Shown in pieces: positions 28,402-37,199 of a stretch of DNA of 56,637 nt (positions are counted from its first letter, which is position 1; each line of letters opens with the position of its first letter). Position numbers and translations under genes: made by a program. The notes beneath the pieces are model-generated. The model did not search any database. It saw nothing but the letters and a program-made list of their open reading frames with translations, and was not told the DNA's origin. Source of the stretch: Actinomycetes bacterium (GTDB lineage: Bacteria; Actinomycetota; Thermoleophilia; UBA2241); the NCBI GenBank assembly GCA_029547745.1, contig JAKPOQ010000117.1:1-56637 (forward strand). The letters are read 5' to 3'.

Positions 28402-28814
28402 CACTGTCTCGAGCCGCCCGCCTTGGCGGGCGCCTTCGCCTCGACCGTCAGGTAGATGGGCCGTTCTGCGGGCACCAGCCCGAGCTGGTGCTGAGCGACG
28501 CTCCTGATGCGGGCGCTGGAGCCGAGACGCGTGACCTCCGCCTGGAGGTCGGCGTTCTCCGCCTCAAGGGCGCGGACCTGTGTCTGGACGCTCGCCGTCT
28601 GAAGGCTCTTCTGCACGACGGCGAAGCTGAGGGCGACGCGCCCGACGGCAAGAACGGTGAAGCAAACGACGAAGACGAAGAACCAGCGCGCCGCCCGCGC
28701 CCGCGTCGCGGCCTGCGCCCGGGCCCGGCGTCCGCCGGCCGGGCGCGGCCGCGCGACGCGGGGGGCGTCGTCGTCACGTGGCGCCGGTCGGGGCGCCGCC
28801 ACGGCATGAGCCAC
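28401..28814 (-). CDS. ftsL: Cell division protein FtsL-like
   Basis: A 137-residue bitopic protein. An Arg/Ala-rich cytoplasmic segment (1-42) precedes one helix (WFFVFVVCFTVLAVGRVALS), then a heptad-like coiled coil (VRALEAENADLQAEVTRLGS) ending in IRSVAQHQLGLVPAE, the short conserved block of FtsL/DivIC proteins. Sequence identity in this family is always low, so position between rsmH and ftsI is part of the evidence. GTG 28814 has GGAGGGCGGAG upstream. Confidence 0.82.
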   Translation of the reverse strand: MAHAVAAPRPAPRDDDAPRVARPRPAGGRRARAQAATRARAARWFFVFVVCFTVLAVGRVALSFAVVQKSLQTASVQTQVRALEAENADLQAEVTRLGSSARIRSVAQHQLGLVPAERPIYLTVEAKAPAKAGGSRQ

Positions 28815-28824
28815 CTCCGCCCTC

Positions 28825-29790
28825 CTACAGCTTGACGGCGACGCGGAGTTTGGCCGACTTGGAGCGCGGGTTGACCTCGACCTCCATCGCCCGGGGCACG
28901 ACGGGGCGTCGGGTCAGGACCTGCATGGTGGGCTCATGGCCGCACACGCACTGCGGGAGGCCAGGCGGACAGATGCAGCCGGCCGCATGGCCGCGGAAGA
29001 ACTCCTTGACCATGCGGTCCTCGAGGGAGTGGAAGCTGATGACGGCCAGGCGCCCGCCGGGTCTGAGCACGCGATACGCCTCCTCGAGACCGCGGGCGAG
29101 CGATTCGAGCTCGTCGTTCACGACGATCCGCAGCGCCTGGAAGACGCGCCGCGAGGGGTTGCCGGCGGCGAACCGCGCCGGCGTCGGGATCGTGCGCTTG
29201 ATGACGGCGACGAGCTCGCCCGTCGTGTCGAGCGGCTTCTTCTCGCGTGCGGCGACGATGCCGCGGGCGATCTCCTTCGCGTAGCGCTCTTCGCCGTAGC
29301 GACGGAAGATGTCGGCGAGCTCGTCCTGGCTCAGAGTGTTGACGAGGTCCGCGGCGCTGAGCGGCGCCTCAGGGTCCATGCGCATGTCCAGGGGGGCGTC
29401 ATAGGCGTACGAGAAGCCCCGCTCCCGGCGGTCGAGCTGCATCGACGAGACGCCGAGGTCCATGTACACCATGTCCACCGAGGCGTCGCGCATGCCCGCC
29501 AGCACGTCGGCGAAATTCCCGTGGTAGAGACGTGTCTCGCAGGGCGCCGTGCGCTCGAGGTCGCGAAAGTACTCCGCCACCTGGGGGTCACGGTCGCAGG
29601 CGATCAGGAGGCCGTCAGCGCCGAGACGGTCGGCGACGGCCCGCGCATGCCCGCCGGCGCCGAAGGTGCAGTCGATCGCGACCTCCCCCGCCTGCGGCCT
29701 CAGGAGGTCGAGCAGCTCCTCCACCAGCACCGGCGTGTGGGCGAGCGTCATCTCCCACTCACTGACTCGCAAGCTCGTCTGCGGTAGCAT
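28825..29790 (-). CDS. rsmH: 16S rRNA (cytosine1402-N4)-methyltransferase
   Basis: A 321-residue SAM-dependent methyltransferase modifying C1402 in the ribosomal P site. HTPVLVEELLDLL begins the conserved region, IDCTFGAGGHARAV is the SAM site, VYMDLGVSSMQLD and FSYAYDAPLDMRMDP follow, and FHSLEDRMVKEFF is near the C-terminus. ATG 29790 has an excellent GGAGGAGGAGG four bases away, inside the end of mraZ (32-base overlap). The internal ATG at 29751 is where conservation starts but has poorer spacing. Confidence 0.96.
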   Translation of the reverse strand: MLPQTSLRVSEWEMTLAHTPVLVEELLDLLRPQAGEVAIDCTFGAGGHARAVADRLGADGLLIACDRDPQVAEYFRDLERTAPCETRLYHGNFADVLAGMRDASVDMVYMDLGVSSMQLDRRERGFSYAYDAPLDMRMDPEAPLSAADLVNTLSQDELADIFRRYGEERYAKEIARGIVAAREKKPLDTTGELVAVIKRTIPTPARFAAGNPSRRVFQALRIVVNDELESLARGLEEAYRVLRPGGRLAVISFHSLEDRMVKEFFRGHAAGCICPPGLPQCVCGHEPTMQVLTRRPVVPRAMEVEVNPRSKSAKLRVAVKL

Positions 29791-30199
29791 CGGCCTCCTC
29801 CTCCAATCGAGCCAGGTACTCGGCCCAGGAGGCCCGGTCCCAGATCTCGATCTGGTCCTGGACCCCGACGACGGTGACTTCGCGCGTGATGCCGGCGAAA
29901 TCGAGCAGACGGGACGGCAGCGTCACCCGGCCCTGCCCGTCGAGCTGTTCGAAGGTCGCCGTCCCGGCGGTGAACCGGCGCAGGGCGCGGGCCTTGCTGC
30001 TGCGGGGCGAGAGACCGCGCATCTGCTCCTCAAGGAACGCCGCGAACCCCTCCGGCGTGAACCCGGCCAGGCAGCCCTCGTGGCCATGGGTGATGTAGAT
30101 CCCCTCCGAGAAGGCGGGCCGCAGGCGCGCCGGGATGGCGATGCGCTTCTTGGCATCGAGCGTACACTCGTACTCCCCCACCAGGACCGGCCGCTGCAT
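29759..30199 (-). CDS. mraZ: Transcriptional regulator MraZ
   Basis: A 146-residue DNA-binding protein with two SpoVT/AbrB-like halves: YECTLDAKKRIAIPARLRPA and the later TFEQLDGQGRVTLPSRLLDF. It heads the dcw cluster and, in studied bacteria, represses its own promoter by binding TGGG-type direct repeats. Exactly such repeats lie immediately upstream. ATG 30199 matches the family start. The C-terminal extension is acidic (LEEEADATADELASQ). Confidence 0.95.
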   Translation of the reverse strand: MQRPVLVGEYECTLDAKKRIAIPARLRPAFSEGIYITHGHEGCLAGFTPEGFAAFLEEQMRGLSPRSSKARALRRFTAGTATFEQLDGQGRVTLPSRLLDFAGITREVTVVGVQDQIEIWDRASWAEYLARLEEEADATADELASQ

Positions 30200-30202
30200 G
30201 GG

Positions 30203-30227
30203 CGCCACATTACCCCACAACTCCCCA
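30203..30227 (-). promoter_or_regulatory. MraZ operator (three 10-bp-spaced boxes)
   Basis: Read on the minus strand: TGGGG (30227-30223), N5, TGGGG (30217-30213), N5, TGGCG (30207-30203). This is the TGGGN-N5 direct-repeat array known for MraZ, with a weaker third box. It ends three bases before the mraZ start codon, so bound protein would also cover the ribosome site. Confidence 0.8.
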
Positions 30228-30491
30228 CTTTGCAATACTTATGTGGACTTCATCTCCACCGCTCGCCCCGCGGGGCCACCGCGGCAACGAGCAGGTCGGA
30301 CCGCGTCCGCAACGCTCCTCGAGCCGACTGTCCGGAGCATCATGCCCGCGTCCGCCCCCGCGCCGCGGCTGTGGGGCCGCGGGCGACCGCGGATGGGCGA
30401 CCGTGGACGCAGGGGACGGGCGCTGGAGCAGACGCAGACGAGCGGCCGCGGACGTGGTGGACGACCGGCGCGCAGATGGGCGCGCGACGGC

Positions 30492-31043
30492 TTACTTCGG
30501 CGGGATCGCCAGCGACTGACCGGGATGCAAGGTCGTCAAGTCCCGGTCGGCGTTGAGTCCCTCGATCTCGGTCACCGTCACGTCGAAGCGCGCGGCGATG
30601 CCGGACAGGGTGTCGCCCGCTCTCACGATGTACTCGCGGGCGCCGGCAGGCGCGCCCGGCGCGGTCGCGGCCCGGGTGACCGAGCTGCTCGGCTTGGGCG
30701 ACCGGTTGTCGGCCTTGGAGGCTTTCGCCGCGGACTTCGTCGGCTTGTCAGCACCATCGCCGACCACGCCCGACTGGAAAGCCAGTGACACGACCACGAT
30801 GACGGCGACGAGGAAGGCGACCGGGGCGACGACGCGCGCCCAGGATCGCGCGGGCCGCGAGGTGGCGGCGACGCGCGGACGCCTCCGCCGCGATGCGGTC
30901 TTGGGCGGCGTCTCGCCGCTCGACAGTGCTTCGAGTCGCGCGAGCGAACGCAGGGCGTCGTCGGACGTACCCGCGCCTTGCGCCCCCGTCTCGGGGACAC
31001 CGCCCTCGGCCGCCGTACCGCGTCCGCTCTGGTCGTCGTTCAT
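30492..31043 (-). CDS. Membrane protein with C-terminal LysM domain
   Basis: A 183-residue protein. The N-terminal 60 residues are polar and basic, a single helix follows (about 70-90, VVAPVAFLVAVIVVVSLAFQ), then a Ser/Lys/Ala linker and one LysM domain at the end (EYIVRAGDTLSGIAARFDVT to LHPGQSLAIPPK). LysM binds N-acetylglucosamine in peptidoglycan, so the protein probably ties the membrane to the wall. ATG 31043 overlaps the pyrF stop (ATGA), so the two are co-transcribed. Confidence 0.83.
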   Translation of the reverse strand: MNDDQSGRGTAAEGGVPETGAQGAGTSDDALRSLARLEALSSGETPPKTASRRRRPRVAATSRPARSWARVVAPVAFLVAVIVVVSLAFQSGVVGDGADKPTKSAAKASKADNRSPKPSSSVTRAATAPGAPAGAREYIVRAGDTLSGIAARFDVTVTEIEGLNADRDLTTLHPGQSLAIPPK

Positions 31044-32083
31044 GCCGGCGACCCCAGTTCGCGGCGCAGAGCCTCGGCCGCCTCCGCCGCGGCGCGGCGG
31101 TAGTCGCCCTCGCCCTGTTGCCACGCGTAGATGATCGACCGCGACGCGTTGACCACGAGACCCCCCGCGTCGCCGACCTTCAATTCGCCGAGGATCTCCG
31201 TCGCCCCTCCCTGGGCGCCGACGCCGGGCACGAGGAGGAAGGCGTGCGGAAGCGCGGCGCGGACGGCGCGCAACGCGGCCGGCGCGGTGGCGCCGACCAC
31301 GGCGCCGACGTCGCTGTAGCCGTACGCGCCGACGTACGCCGCCCCGAGACGGGCCACCGTCTCGGCGACGTGAAGGTACAGGGGCCGGCCCTCGACCTCG
31401 AGCTCCTGCAACGTCGCCGCGCCCGGGTTGCTCGTGCGCACCAGGACGAAGACGCCGCGACCGTCGCCGCAGGCGTCGATGAACGGCGCCAGGGAGTCGT
31501 CGCCCAGGTACGGGTTCACGGTCAGCGCGTCGGCGCCGACCCCGGCGACGGAGGCCGCGAAGCCCGGCGCGCCGCCGAAGGCGGCGCGCCGGTATGCGGC
31601 CCCCGTCGCCGCGATGTCGCCACGCTTCACATCGAGGATCACGGGCAGGTCGTAAGCGTGGGCGCAGGCGACCGTGTCGACGAGCGCCCGCCAGCCGGCA
31701 GCGCCGTACTGCTCGAAGAAAGCCGCCTGCGGCTTGACGCAGGCGGCCGTCTCGGCGACCGCGGCGATGACCCCGGCGCAGAACGCCGCGAAGCACGCCG
31801 CGACCGCCTCCTCTTCGACCGCCCGCTCGTCCGCGCCCCCCGCGGCCACCGCCTTCTCCTCGGCCGTCGTACCTCCCGCGCCCTCCGAGCCCTTCGCACC
31901 CCTCGTCGTACCTCCCGCGCCCTCCGAGCCCTTCGTACCCCTCGTTTCCGCGCGCGCCGCCCGCGGGCGGAACTCGTCGACGAGGTCGGGGGGCATGCGC
32001 TCGAGCACGGGGTCCAGGCCGACGCACACGAGGCTGCGCCGGGCGATGATCGAGGCAGCGAGTCTGTCGGAGAAGTGGTCCAC
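31040..32083 (-). CDS. pyrF: Orotidine 5'-phosphate decarboxylase (type 2)
   Basis: A 347-residue enzyme for the last step of UMP synthesis. Motifs are SLVCVGLDPVLERMPPDL, the catalytic VILDVKRGDIAATG, VNPYLGDDSLAPF, and LLVPGVGAQGG near the phosphate site. Residues 47-72 are an insertion made of two near-identical 13-residue units (RGTKGSEGAGGTT, RGAKGSEGAGGTT), which with flanking Ala/Glu-rich sequence makes the protein longer than its relatives. Other pyrimidine genes are not adjacent. Confidence 0.93.
   Translation of the reverse strand: MDHFSDRLAASIIARRSLVCVGLDPVLERMPPDLVDEFRPRAARAETRGTKGSEGAGGTTRGAKGSEGAGGTTAEEKAVAAGGADERAVEEEAVAACFAAFCAGVIAAVAETAACVKPQAAFFEQYGAAGWRALVDTVACAHAYDLPVILDVKRGDIAATGAAYRRAAFGGAPGFAASVAGVGADALTVNPYLGDDSLAPFIDACGDGRGVFVLVRTSNPGAATLQELEVEGRPLYLHVAETVARLGAAYVGAYGYSDVGAVVGATAPAALRAVRAALPHAFLLVPGVGAQGGATEILGELKVGDAGGLVVNASRSIIYAWQQGEGDYRRAAAEAAEALRRELGSPA
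31866..31943. repeat. 39-bp tandem duplication inside pyrF
   Basis: Two copies, 31866-31904 and 31905-31943, differ at one base. The period is 13 codons, so the reading frame is kept. The single change swaps Thr and Ala between the two units. Confidence 0.92.
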
Positions 32084-32159
32084 GTCGGTCTCCTGAGGCC
32101 GCTCACGCCGCCGAAGGCGGCGGCCGCGGCGGCAGGACTATCGCATCACGTGGAGCGGG

Positions 32160-32822
32160 TCAAGTGAGCGGACGACGACGATCGTCCGGCGCAGCCGACG
32201 CCGGGTCGCCTGCGACGCTCCCGAGATGCTGCCGCGCCTGGAACCGGCGCACGTTGCGGCGGATGGTCTCGAGCTTGGCGCGCATCGCATCCGCCTCCGG
32301 GTCCGACTCGGGCTCCTCCGCGGCCAGGCGTTCGGATTCGGCCTGCATCTCGCGCAGGACCTCCATCAACTCGGCGTCGTTCATCCGCGAGAGCTGGTTC
32401 AGGTCCCACTTCATCGCCTTGCTCGACGTCTCATGCACGGCATCGAGCTTGCTGCGCACCACCGGGTTGAACACGGCCCCAGGGTCGACCTGGGCGGTGA
32501 TCTCGTCGACGTCGCGGATCATATCCTCGACGCCGGCTTCCGGCTTGGGGACGATCTTGATGCGACCGTCGGGCTCCTCGACCACCTTGTCGATCGAGAG
32601 GTAGGACTTGAGGAAGCCCTCCGTGAACGCGACCGGCACCGTGACCGCGTACACGACCACCTGCAGCACCTCGGCGGCGAACTGCGTCAGCGTGCCGGTG
32701 TGCAGGTAGCTGTCCTCGATGAACCCGAGGAGCATGGACTTGAGGTAAAGATCGGCGCGCATGTCGCGCGGTCGCCCGCCGGGTTTGTCCTTCGTCCGTC
32801 TGCCCTCGCGTCCCGCCGCCAT
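32160..32822 (-). CDS. Hypothetical protein, 220 residues
   Basis: I do not recognise this family. The N-terminus is basic; residues 30-70 (SMLLGFIEDSYLHTGTLTQF then VLQVVVYAVTVPVAFTEGFL) are hydrophobic, amphipathic or one membrane helix. The rest is acidic and helical, with a predicted coil around NDAELMEVLREMQAESERLA, ending in an Arg-rich tail. ATG 32822 has GAGAGGG upstream. It is divergent from the trehalose phosphatase and 76 bp downstream of pyrF's promoter side; no operon partner is evident. Confidence 0.6.
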   Translation of the reverse strand: MAAGREGRRTKDKPGGRPRDMRADLYLKSMLLGFIEDSYLHTGTLTQFAAEVLQVVVYAVTVPVAFTEGFLKSYLSIDKVVEEPDGRIKIVPKPEAGVEDMIRDVDEITAQVDPGAVFNPVVRSKLDAVHETSSKAMKWDLNQLSRMNDAELMEVLREMQAESERLAAEEPESDPEADAMRAKLETIRRNVRRFQARQHLGSVAGDPASAAPDDRRRPLT

Positions 32823-33018
32823 GGCCCTCTCATCGGCAGGGCGCGGCTTCGGCTTGACACCCGGGCATGCGCGGCGCCGCGGCCCATCGCCCTCGCCGAC
32901 CGGTCAACGCACGTTGACACTCGCCCGGGCCGGTCGGGTAGGCTCTTCCCTGACGCCGCGCTCCGGCGACCGGGGACGCGGCCGCCGCGGACCGACGCCA
33001 GGGGGCGCCCTGAACGAG

Positions 33019-33846
33019 ATGCCGACGATCCTCGCGGGCGAGGATGCCATGCAGGCCTGTCTCGCGGCCGTGCGCCGCGCGCCGCGCGCCACGGCCCTGT
33101 TCTGTGACATCGACGGGACGATCGCCCCCATCGTCGGTCACCCGGCGGACGCCGTGGTTCCCACGCGCTTCAAGACGCTTCTGCGCGCCTTGGTCACGCG
33201 CCTCGGGAGCGTCGCCTTCGTCACCGGACGCGCCCTCGACGACGGCCGCCGGATGGTCGCCGTCGAGGGCGCCGCCTACGTCGGTACCCACGGCCTCCAG
33301 ATCTTGACGGCGGACGGCAGCTCGTTCACGGAACCGCAGGCGGAACGCTACATCGACGTGGTCCAGCGTATCGCCGCCCTCGCCGCTGAGGAACTCGCGG
33401 ACCTCGACGGCGTCGTCCTCGAGGACAAGCGCACCGTGCTCGCCATCCACTACCGGCTTGCGCCGGACGCCGACCGCGCCCGCCACGAGATCGTCGCCCG
33501 CGTTGTCGAGCCGGCGCGCGCTGCCGGCCTCGCCATCTCGACGGGGCACTTCGTCTACGAGATCCGCCCACCCGTGCCTGTGACGAAGGGCACGGCGACG
33601 CGCCGGTTGCTCGCCGGCAGAGACCTCGTCACCGCGGTCTTCTGCGGCGACGACCTGACCGACGTCACCGGCTTCGAGGCGGTCCACCGCTGGGCGGAGG
33701 CCGACGCCCGGCGGTACGCCTGCGCGGTGGCCGCCGTGACTGCGGAAACGCCGCCACCGGTCACCGAGGCGGCCGACGTGCAGGTCGCCGCGACCGAGGG
33801 GATGTACGAGTTCCTGAGCCGCCTGCTCGCGGCGGCCGGCGGCTGA
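33019..33846 (+). CDS. otsB: Trehalose-6-phosphate phosphatase
   Basis: A 275-residue HAD-superfamily enzyme releasing trehalose from trehalose-6-phosphate. ALFCDIDGTIAPIVGHP carries the DxD nucleophile, VAFVTGRALDD the second motif, ETRP-like region is replaced by EIRPPVPVTKGTATRRLL with the motif III lysine, and VFCGDDLTDVTGFEAV is motif IV. The partner synthase otsA is not in the window. Start ATG 33019 is the best fit to family length, although the Shine-Dalgarno sequence is weak. Confidence 0.88.
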   Translation: MPTILAGEDAMQACLAAVRRAPRATALFCDIDGTIAPIVGHPADAVVPTRFKTLLRALVTRLGSVAFVTGRALDDGRRMVAVEGAAYVGTHGLQILTADGSSFTEPQAERYIDVVQRIAALAAEELADLDGVVLEDKRTVLAIHYRLAPDADRARHEIVARVVEPARAAGLAISTGHFVYEIRPPVPVTKGTATRRLLAGRDLVTAVFCGDDLTDVTGFEAVHRWAEADARRYACAVAAVTAETPPPVTEAADVQVAATEGMYEFLSRLLAAAGG

Positions 33847-33954
33847 CGCCGGACTCGACGGGCGGACTGTCGGGCGCCGCTGCCGGTCCGAGCATGCAAG
33901 CCGTTGCCGGGCGCGAACCGGCCAGCGGCCTCCATCGCCCCATGGGCCCGCGGA

Positions 33955-34725
33955 CTACCGCCCCGTGAACTCCGGCGTGCGCTTCTCGAGGAAGGCGGCC
34001 ATGCCCTCCTTCTGGTCGGCGCTCGCAAAACAGAGCGCGAACAGGTCGCGTTCGATGCGCTGACCGGTCTCGACGTCGACGTCGAGGCTCGCGTGCAGGG
34101 CGCGCTTGCAGTAGCGCATCGCCAGCGGGCTCTTGGCGGCGAGGTCGGCGGCGAGCTTCAGCGCCTGCGTGCGGAGCTCGCCCTTCGGGTAGACGGCGGT
34201 GACGAGGCCGATGCGGAACGCCTCGTCGGCACGGATGTGACGCCCGGTCAGGACAAGGTAGTTCGCCCACGTCTGCCCGACCACCCGGGCCAGGCGCTGC
34301 GTGCCGCCGTAGCCGGGCGTGATGCCGAGCCCGATCTCGGGCTGGCCGAACTTGGCTGTCTCGGCCGCCAGACGCAGGTCGCAGGCGAGGGCGAGCTCGC
34401 AGCCGCCGCCGAGGGCGTAGCCGTTCACGGCGGCGATCCACGGCTGAGGCGCCGCCTCGATGGCGCTCATCACGCTTTGGCCGAGTTCCGACCAGCGCCG
34501 CGCCTCCTCGGCCGTGAGGTCCTTCATGGCGGCGATGTCGGCGCCGGCCACGAACGACGTGTCACCACCGCCGGTAAGGACGACGACGCGGACGTCCTCG
34601 GCGGCGCTGAGCTCACGGGCCGTGGCGAGGAGCGCCCCGTTGGTCTCGGCGTCGAGAGCGTTGAGCGCCTCGGGGCGGTCCACGGTGACCACGGTGACGG
34701 CGCCGCGTTCCACGTTCACGCTCAC
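33955..34725 (-). CDS. Enoyl-CoA hydratase/isomerase family protein
   Basis: A 256-residue crotonase-fold enzyme. TSFVAGADIAAMKDL holds the first oxyanion-hole segment, ALGGGCELALACDLRLAAET has the first catalytic Glu and GQPEIGLGITPGYGGTQRL the second, so a true hydratase is expected rather than a non-catalytic relative. Likely roles are short-chain enoyl-CoA hydration in beta-oxidation or crotonyl-CoA metabolism. GTG 34725 has GAAGGAGGGT upstream. No other acyl-CoA gene is adjacent. Confidence 0.9.
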   Translation of the reverse strand: MSVNVERGAVTVVTVDRPEALNALDAETNGALLATARELSAAEDVRVVVLTGGGDTSFVAGADIAAMKDLTAEEARRWSELGQSVMSAIEAAPQPWIAAVNGYALGGGCELALACDLRLAAETAKFGQPEIGLGITPGYGGTQRLARVVGQTWANYLVLTGRHIRADEAFRIGLVTAVYPKGELRTQALKLAADLAAKSPLAMRYCKRALHASLDVDVETGQRIERDLFALCFASADQKEGMAAFLEKRTPEFTGR

Positions 34726-34820
34726 AGTTGACCCTCCTTCACGGTGGGTGGAAACTCACCACTTCACTCTATCGCAGGCTCGCCGGCGCGGCCGCCGTGG
34801 GTGGCGGCGAGCGGGCGGCC

Positions 34821-37199
34821 TCAACTACGCAGTCGGCGCAGCGGCGCGACGCTCGCCATGAGGCGACGCTCGCTGCCGTCGTTCACGAAGCGCACGAGGA
34901 CGATGCCGCCGGACTCGACGGCCAGCACGGTCCCCTCGCCGAGCGTCGCGTGCAGCACCCGCTCCCCCGGAGCGAAGTACTGCTCCACGACCTCGGCGTC
35001 GAGGCCACCCGGCTTGCCGGCGGCGCGCTGACCGCCGCCCGGGCGAGGGCCGGCGGCCGCGGTGCGCGCACCGCGGCCGCCGGCCCCAGGAGCGGCGCGC
35101 TCGCCGGCGGACCGGCGCCTGTCGCGCCCGCCGGAGCCCCAGCCGCCCGCGCCCGAGGCGCCCGCACCCCAGCCTCCCGCGCCCCAGCCGCCCATCGGTG
35201 CGCCGACGACCTGCCGTTCGACCAGACGTTCGGGGATCTCGTCGAGGAAGCGGCTGGGCAGGTTGTACTGCCCGCTGCCCCACAGGCTGCGCGACCGGGC
35301 GTGGAGCAGGTACAGCCGGTCCATGGCCCGCGTCATGCCGACGTAGGCGAGGCGCCGTTCCTCCTCTACGTTCTGCTCGTCGAGCGAGCGCTGGTGCGGG
35401 AAGACGCCCTCCTCCATCCCGGCGATGAACACGACCGGGAACTCGAGGCCCTTGGCGTTGTGCAGCGTCATGAGGGTGATGAGCTCGCCCGTGTCGACGT
35501 AGGAGTCGGCGTCCGTGTACAGCGAGATCTCCTGGAGGAAGCCGTCCAGCGACGGGTCGGTGGCCCGACGGTCGTACTCGACGGCGACGGAGAGGAACTC
35601 CTCGAGGTTCTCGAGCCGGCCTTCGGCCTCGAGCGTGCGCTGCCCCTTGAGCTCGTCCTCGTAGCCCGTCTCGTCGAGGACGCTGCGCACGACCGCGGCC
35701 ACCGGCCGGCCGGCGAGGCCCGCCTGCAGTCCCTCGACGAGGCGCACGAAGCCGAGCAGAGCCTTGATGGCGGCGGACGTCAGGCCAGGGACGCTCTCGG
35801 CATCCCGGGCCGCCTCCCAGAGGCTCACCCCGACGCTCGCCGCGTGCGCCTGGAGGCGGGCCAGAGACGTCGCCCCGAGCCCGCGGCGCGGCACGTTGAC
35901 CACGCGCAGCAGACGCTGCGTGTCGCCGGGGTTCACGAGTAGCGTCAGGTAGGCGAGCAGGTCGCGGATCTCGGCGCGCTCGTAGAACCGGGGTCCGCCG
36001 ATGACCTGGTAGGCGATCGCGTAGCGGCCGAACTGCTCCTCGAGGACGCGCGACTGGGCGTTGGTGCGGTAGAGGACGGCGATCTCGTGGGGCGCGTACG
36101 GACGCTCGGCGCCGGCCTCGCCCTCGAGCAGCTTCTGCACCTCACTGGCCACGAATTGCGCCTCGGCGCGCTCGTCGTTCACCTCCACGACCTGGACCGG
36201 GACACCCCGGCCGCGCGGCGTCCACAGGTTCTTGCCTTTGCGCTGGCGGTTGTGGGTGACGACCGCGTTGGCGACGTCGAGGATCGCCTGCGTCGAGCGG
36301 TAGTTCTGCTCCAGACGGACCACCTTGGCGTCGGGATAGTCGCGCTCGAACTCGAGGATGTTGCGGATGTCGGCGCCGCGCCACGAGTAGATGGACTGGT
36401 CGTCGTCGCCGACCACGGCCAGGTTGCGGTGCTCGGCGGCGAGGAGGTTGGCGAGGCGGTACTGGGCGTGGTTCGTGTCCTGGTACTCGTCGATGAGGAT
36501 GTAGCGGAAGGCGCGCTGGTAGTGACGCAGGCGCTCGGGGACCTGCTCGAAGAGCTGGACGGTGCGCATGAGCAGGTCGTCGAAGTCCATGGCGTTCATC
36601 GCCATGAGCTCCTTCTCGTAAAGGTCGTAGACGTCGGCCGTGACGCGGGCGAAGCGGCCGCCCGTCTGCTCGCGGAAGGCGGCCGCGTCGAGCAACTGGT
36701 TCTTGGCGTCCGAGATCTGGCGGGTGATGGCCTCGGGAGGGTTGCGCTTCGAATCGTACTCGAGCGTCTCGAGGCAACGGCGGACGAGGCGCCGCTGGTC
36801 GTCGGCGTCGTGGATCGAGAACGTGCTGCGGTACCCGAGACGGTCGGCCTCGCGGCGCAGGATGCGGGCGCACATCGAGTGGAAGGTGCTGACCCACATC
36901 GCGCGCGCGACGCCGCCGACGAGGCCCTCGATGCGCTCCTTCATCTCGCCCGCGGCCTTGTTCGTGAAGGTGATGGCGAGGATCTCGTCGGGGCGCGCGT
37001 GGCCGGCGGCGAGCAGATACGCGACGCGATGCGTGAGCACACGGGTCTTGCCCGAGCCGGCCCCGGCGAGGATGAGCAGCGGGCCGTCGACGTGGGTCAC
37101 GGCCGCGCGCTGAGGCTCGTTGAGGCCGGCGAGCAGGCGCGCCACGGCGGGCGGAAGGGCTTCGCCCCCGCCCGCCCCTTGCGCGCCTGCCTCGCTCAT
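34821..37199 (-). CDS. pcrA: UvrD/PcrA-type superfamily 1 DNA helicase
   Basis: A 792-residue 3'-5' helicase for repair and removal of RecA filaments. Motifs in order are LAGAGSGKTRVLTHRVAYLL (Walker A), LAITFTNKAAGEMKERI, ILIDEYQDTNHAQY, VVGDDDQSIYSWRGADIRN, LEQNYRSTQAILD, TLHNAKGLEFPVVF and LAYVGMTRAMDRLYLL. The C-terminal Tudor-like RNAP-binding domain (FAPGERVLHATLGEGTVL) is present. A Gly/Trp-rich linker with repeats of GGWGAG separates it from the motor. ATG 37199 overlaps the previous gene's stop (ATGA). Confidence 0.95.
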   Translation of the reverse strand: MSEAGAQGAGGGEALPPAVARLLAGLNEPQRAAVTHVDGPLLILAGAGSGKTRVLTHRVAYLLAAGHARPDEILAITFTNKAAGEMKERIEGLVGGVARAMWVSTFHSMCARILRREADRLGYRSTFSIHDADDQRRLVRRCLETLEYDSKRNPPEAITRQISDAKNQLLDAAAFREQTGGRFARVTADVYDLYEKELMAMNAMDFDDLLMRTVQLFEQVPERLRHYQRAFRYILIDEYQDTNHAQYRLANLLAAEHRNLAVVGDDDQSIYSWRGADIRNILEFERDYPDAKVVRLEQNYRSTQAILDVANAVVTHNRQRKGKNLWTPRGRGVPVQVVEVNDERAEAQFVASEVQKLLEGEAGAERPYAPHEIAVLYRTNAQSRVLEEQFGRYAIAYQVIGGPRFYERAEIRDLLAYLTLLVNPGDTQRLLRVVNVPRRGLGATSLARLQAHAASVGVSLWEAARDAESVPGLTSAAIKALLGFVRLVEGLQAGLAGRPVAAVVRSVLDETGYEDELKGQRTLEAEGRLENLEEFLSVAVEYDRRATDPSLDGFLQEISLYTDADSYVDTGELITLMTLHNAKGLEFPVVFIAGMEEGVFPHQRSLDEQNVEEERRLAYVGMTRAMDRLYLLHARSRSLWGSGQYNLPSRFLDEIPERLVERQVVGAPMGGWGAGGWGAGASGAGGWGSGGRDRRRSAGERAAPGAGGRGARTAAAGPRPGGGQRAAGKPGGLDAEVVEQYFAPGERVLHATLGEGTVLAVESGGIVLVRFVNDGSERRLMASVAPLRRLRS

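Noticed and set aside
30228-30491. Small gene between the LysM gene and mraZ
   Set aside because: Several open frames cross it, but none has a ribosome site or recognisable composition; treated as the mraZ upstream region.
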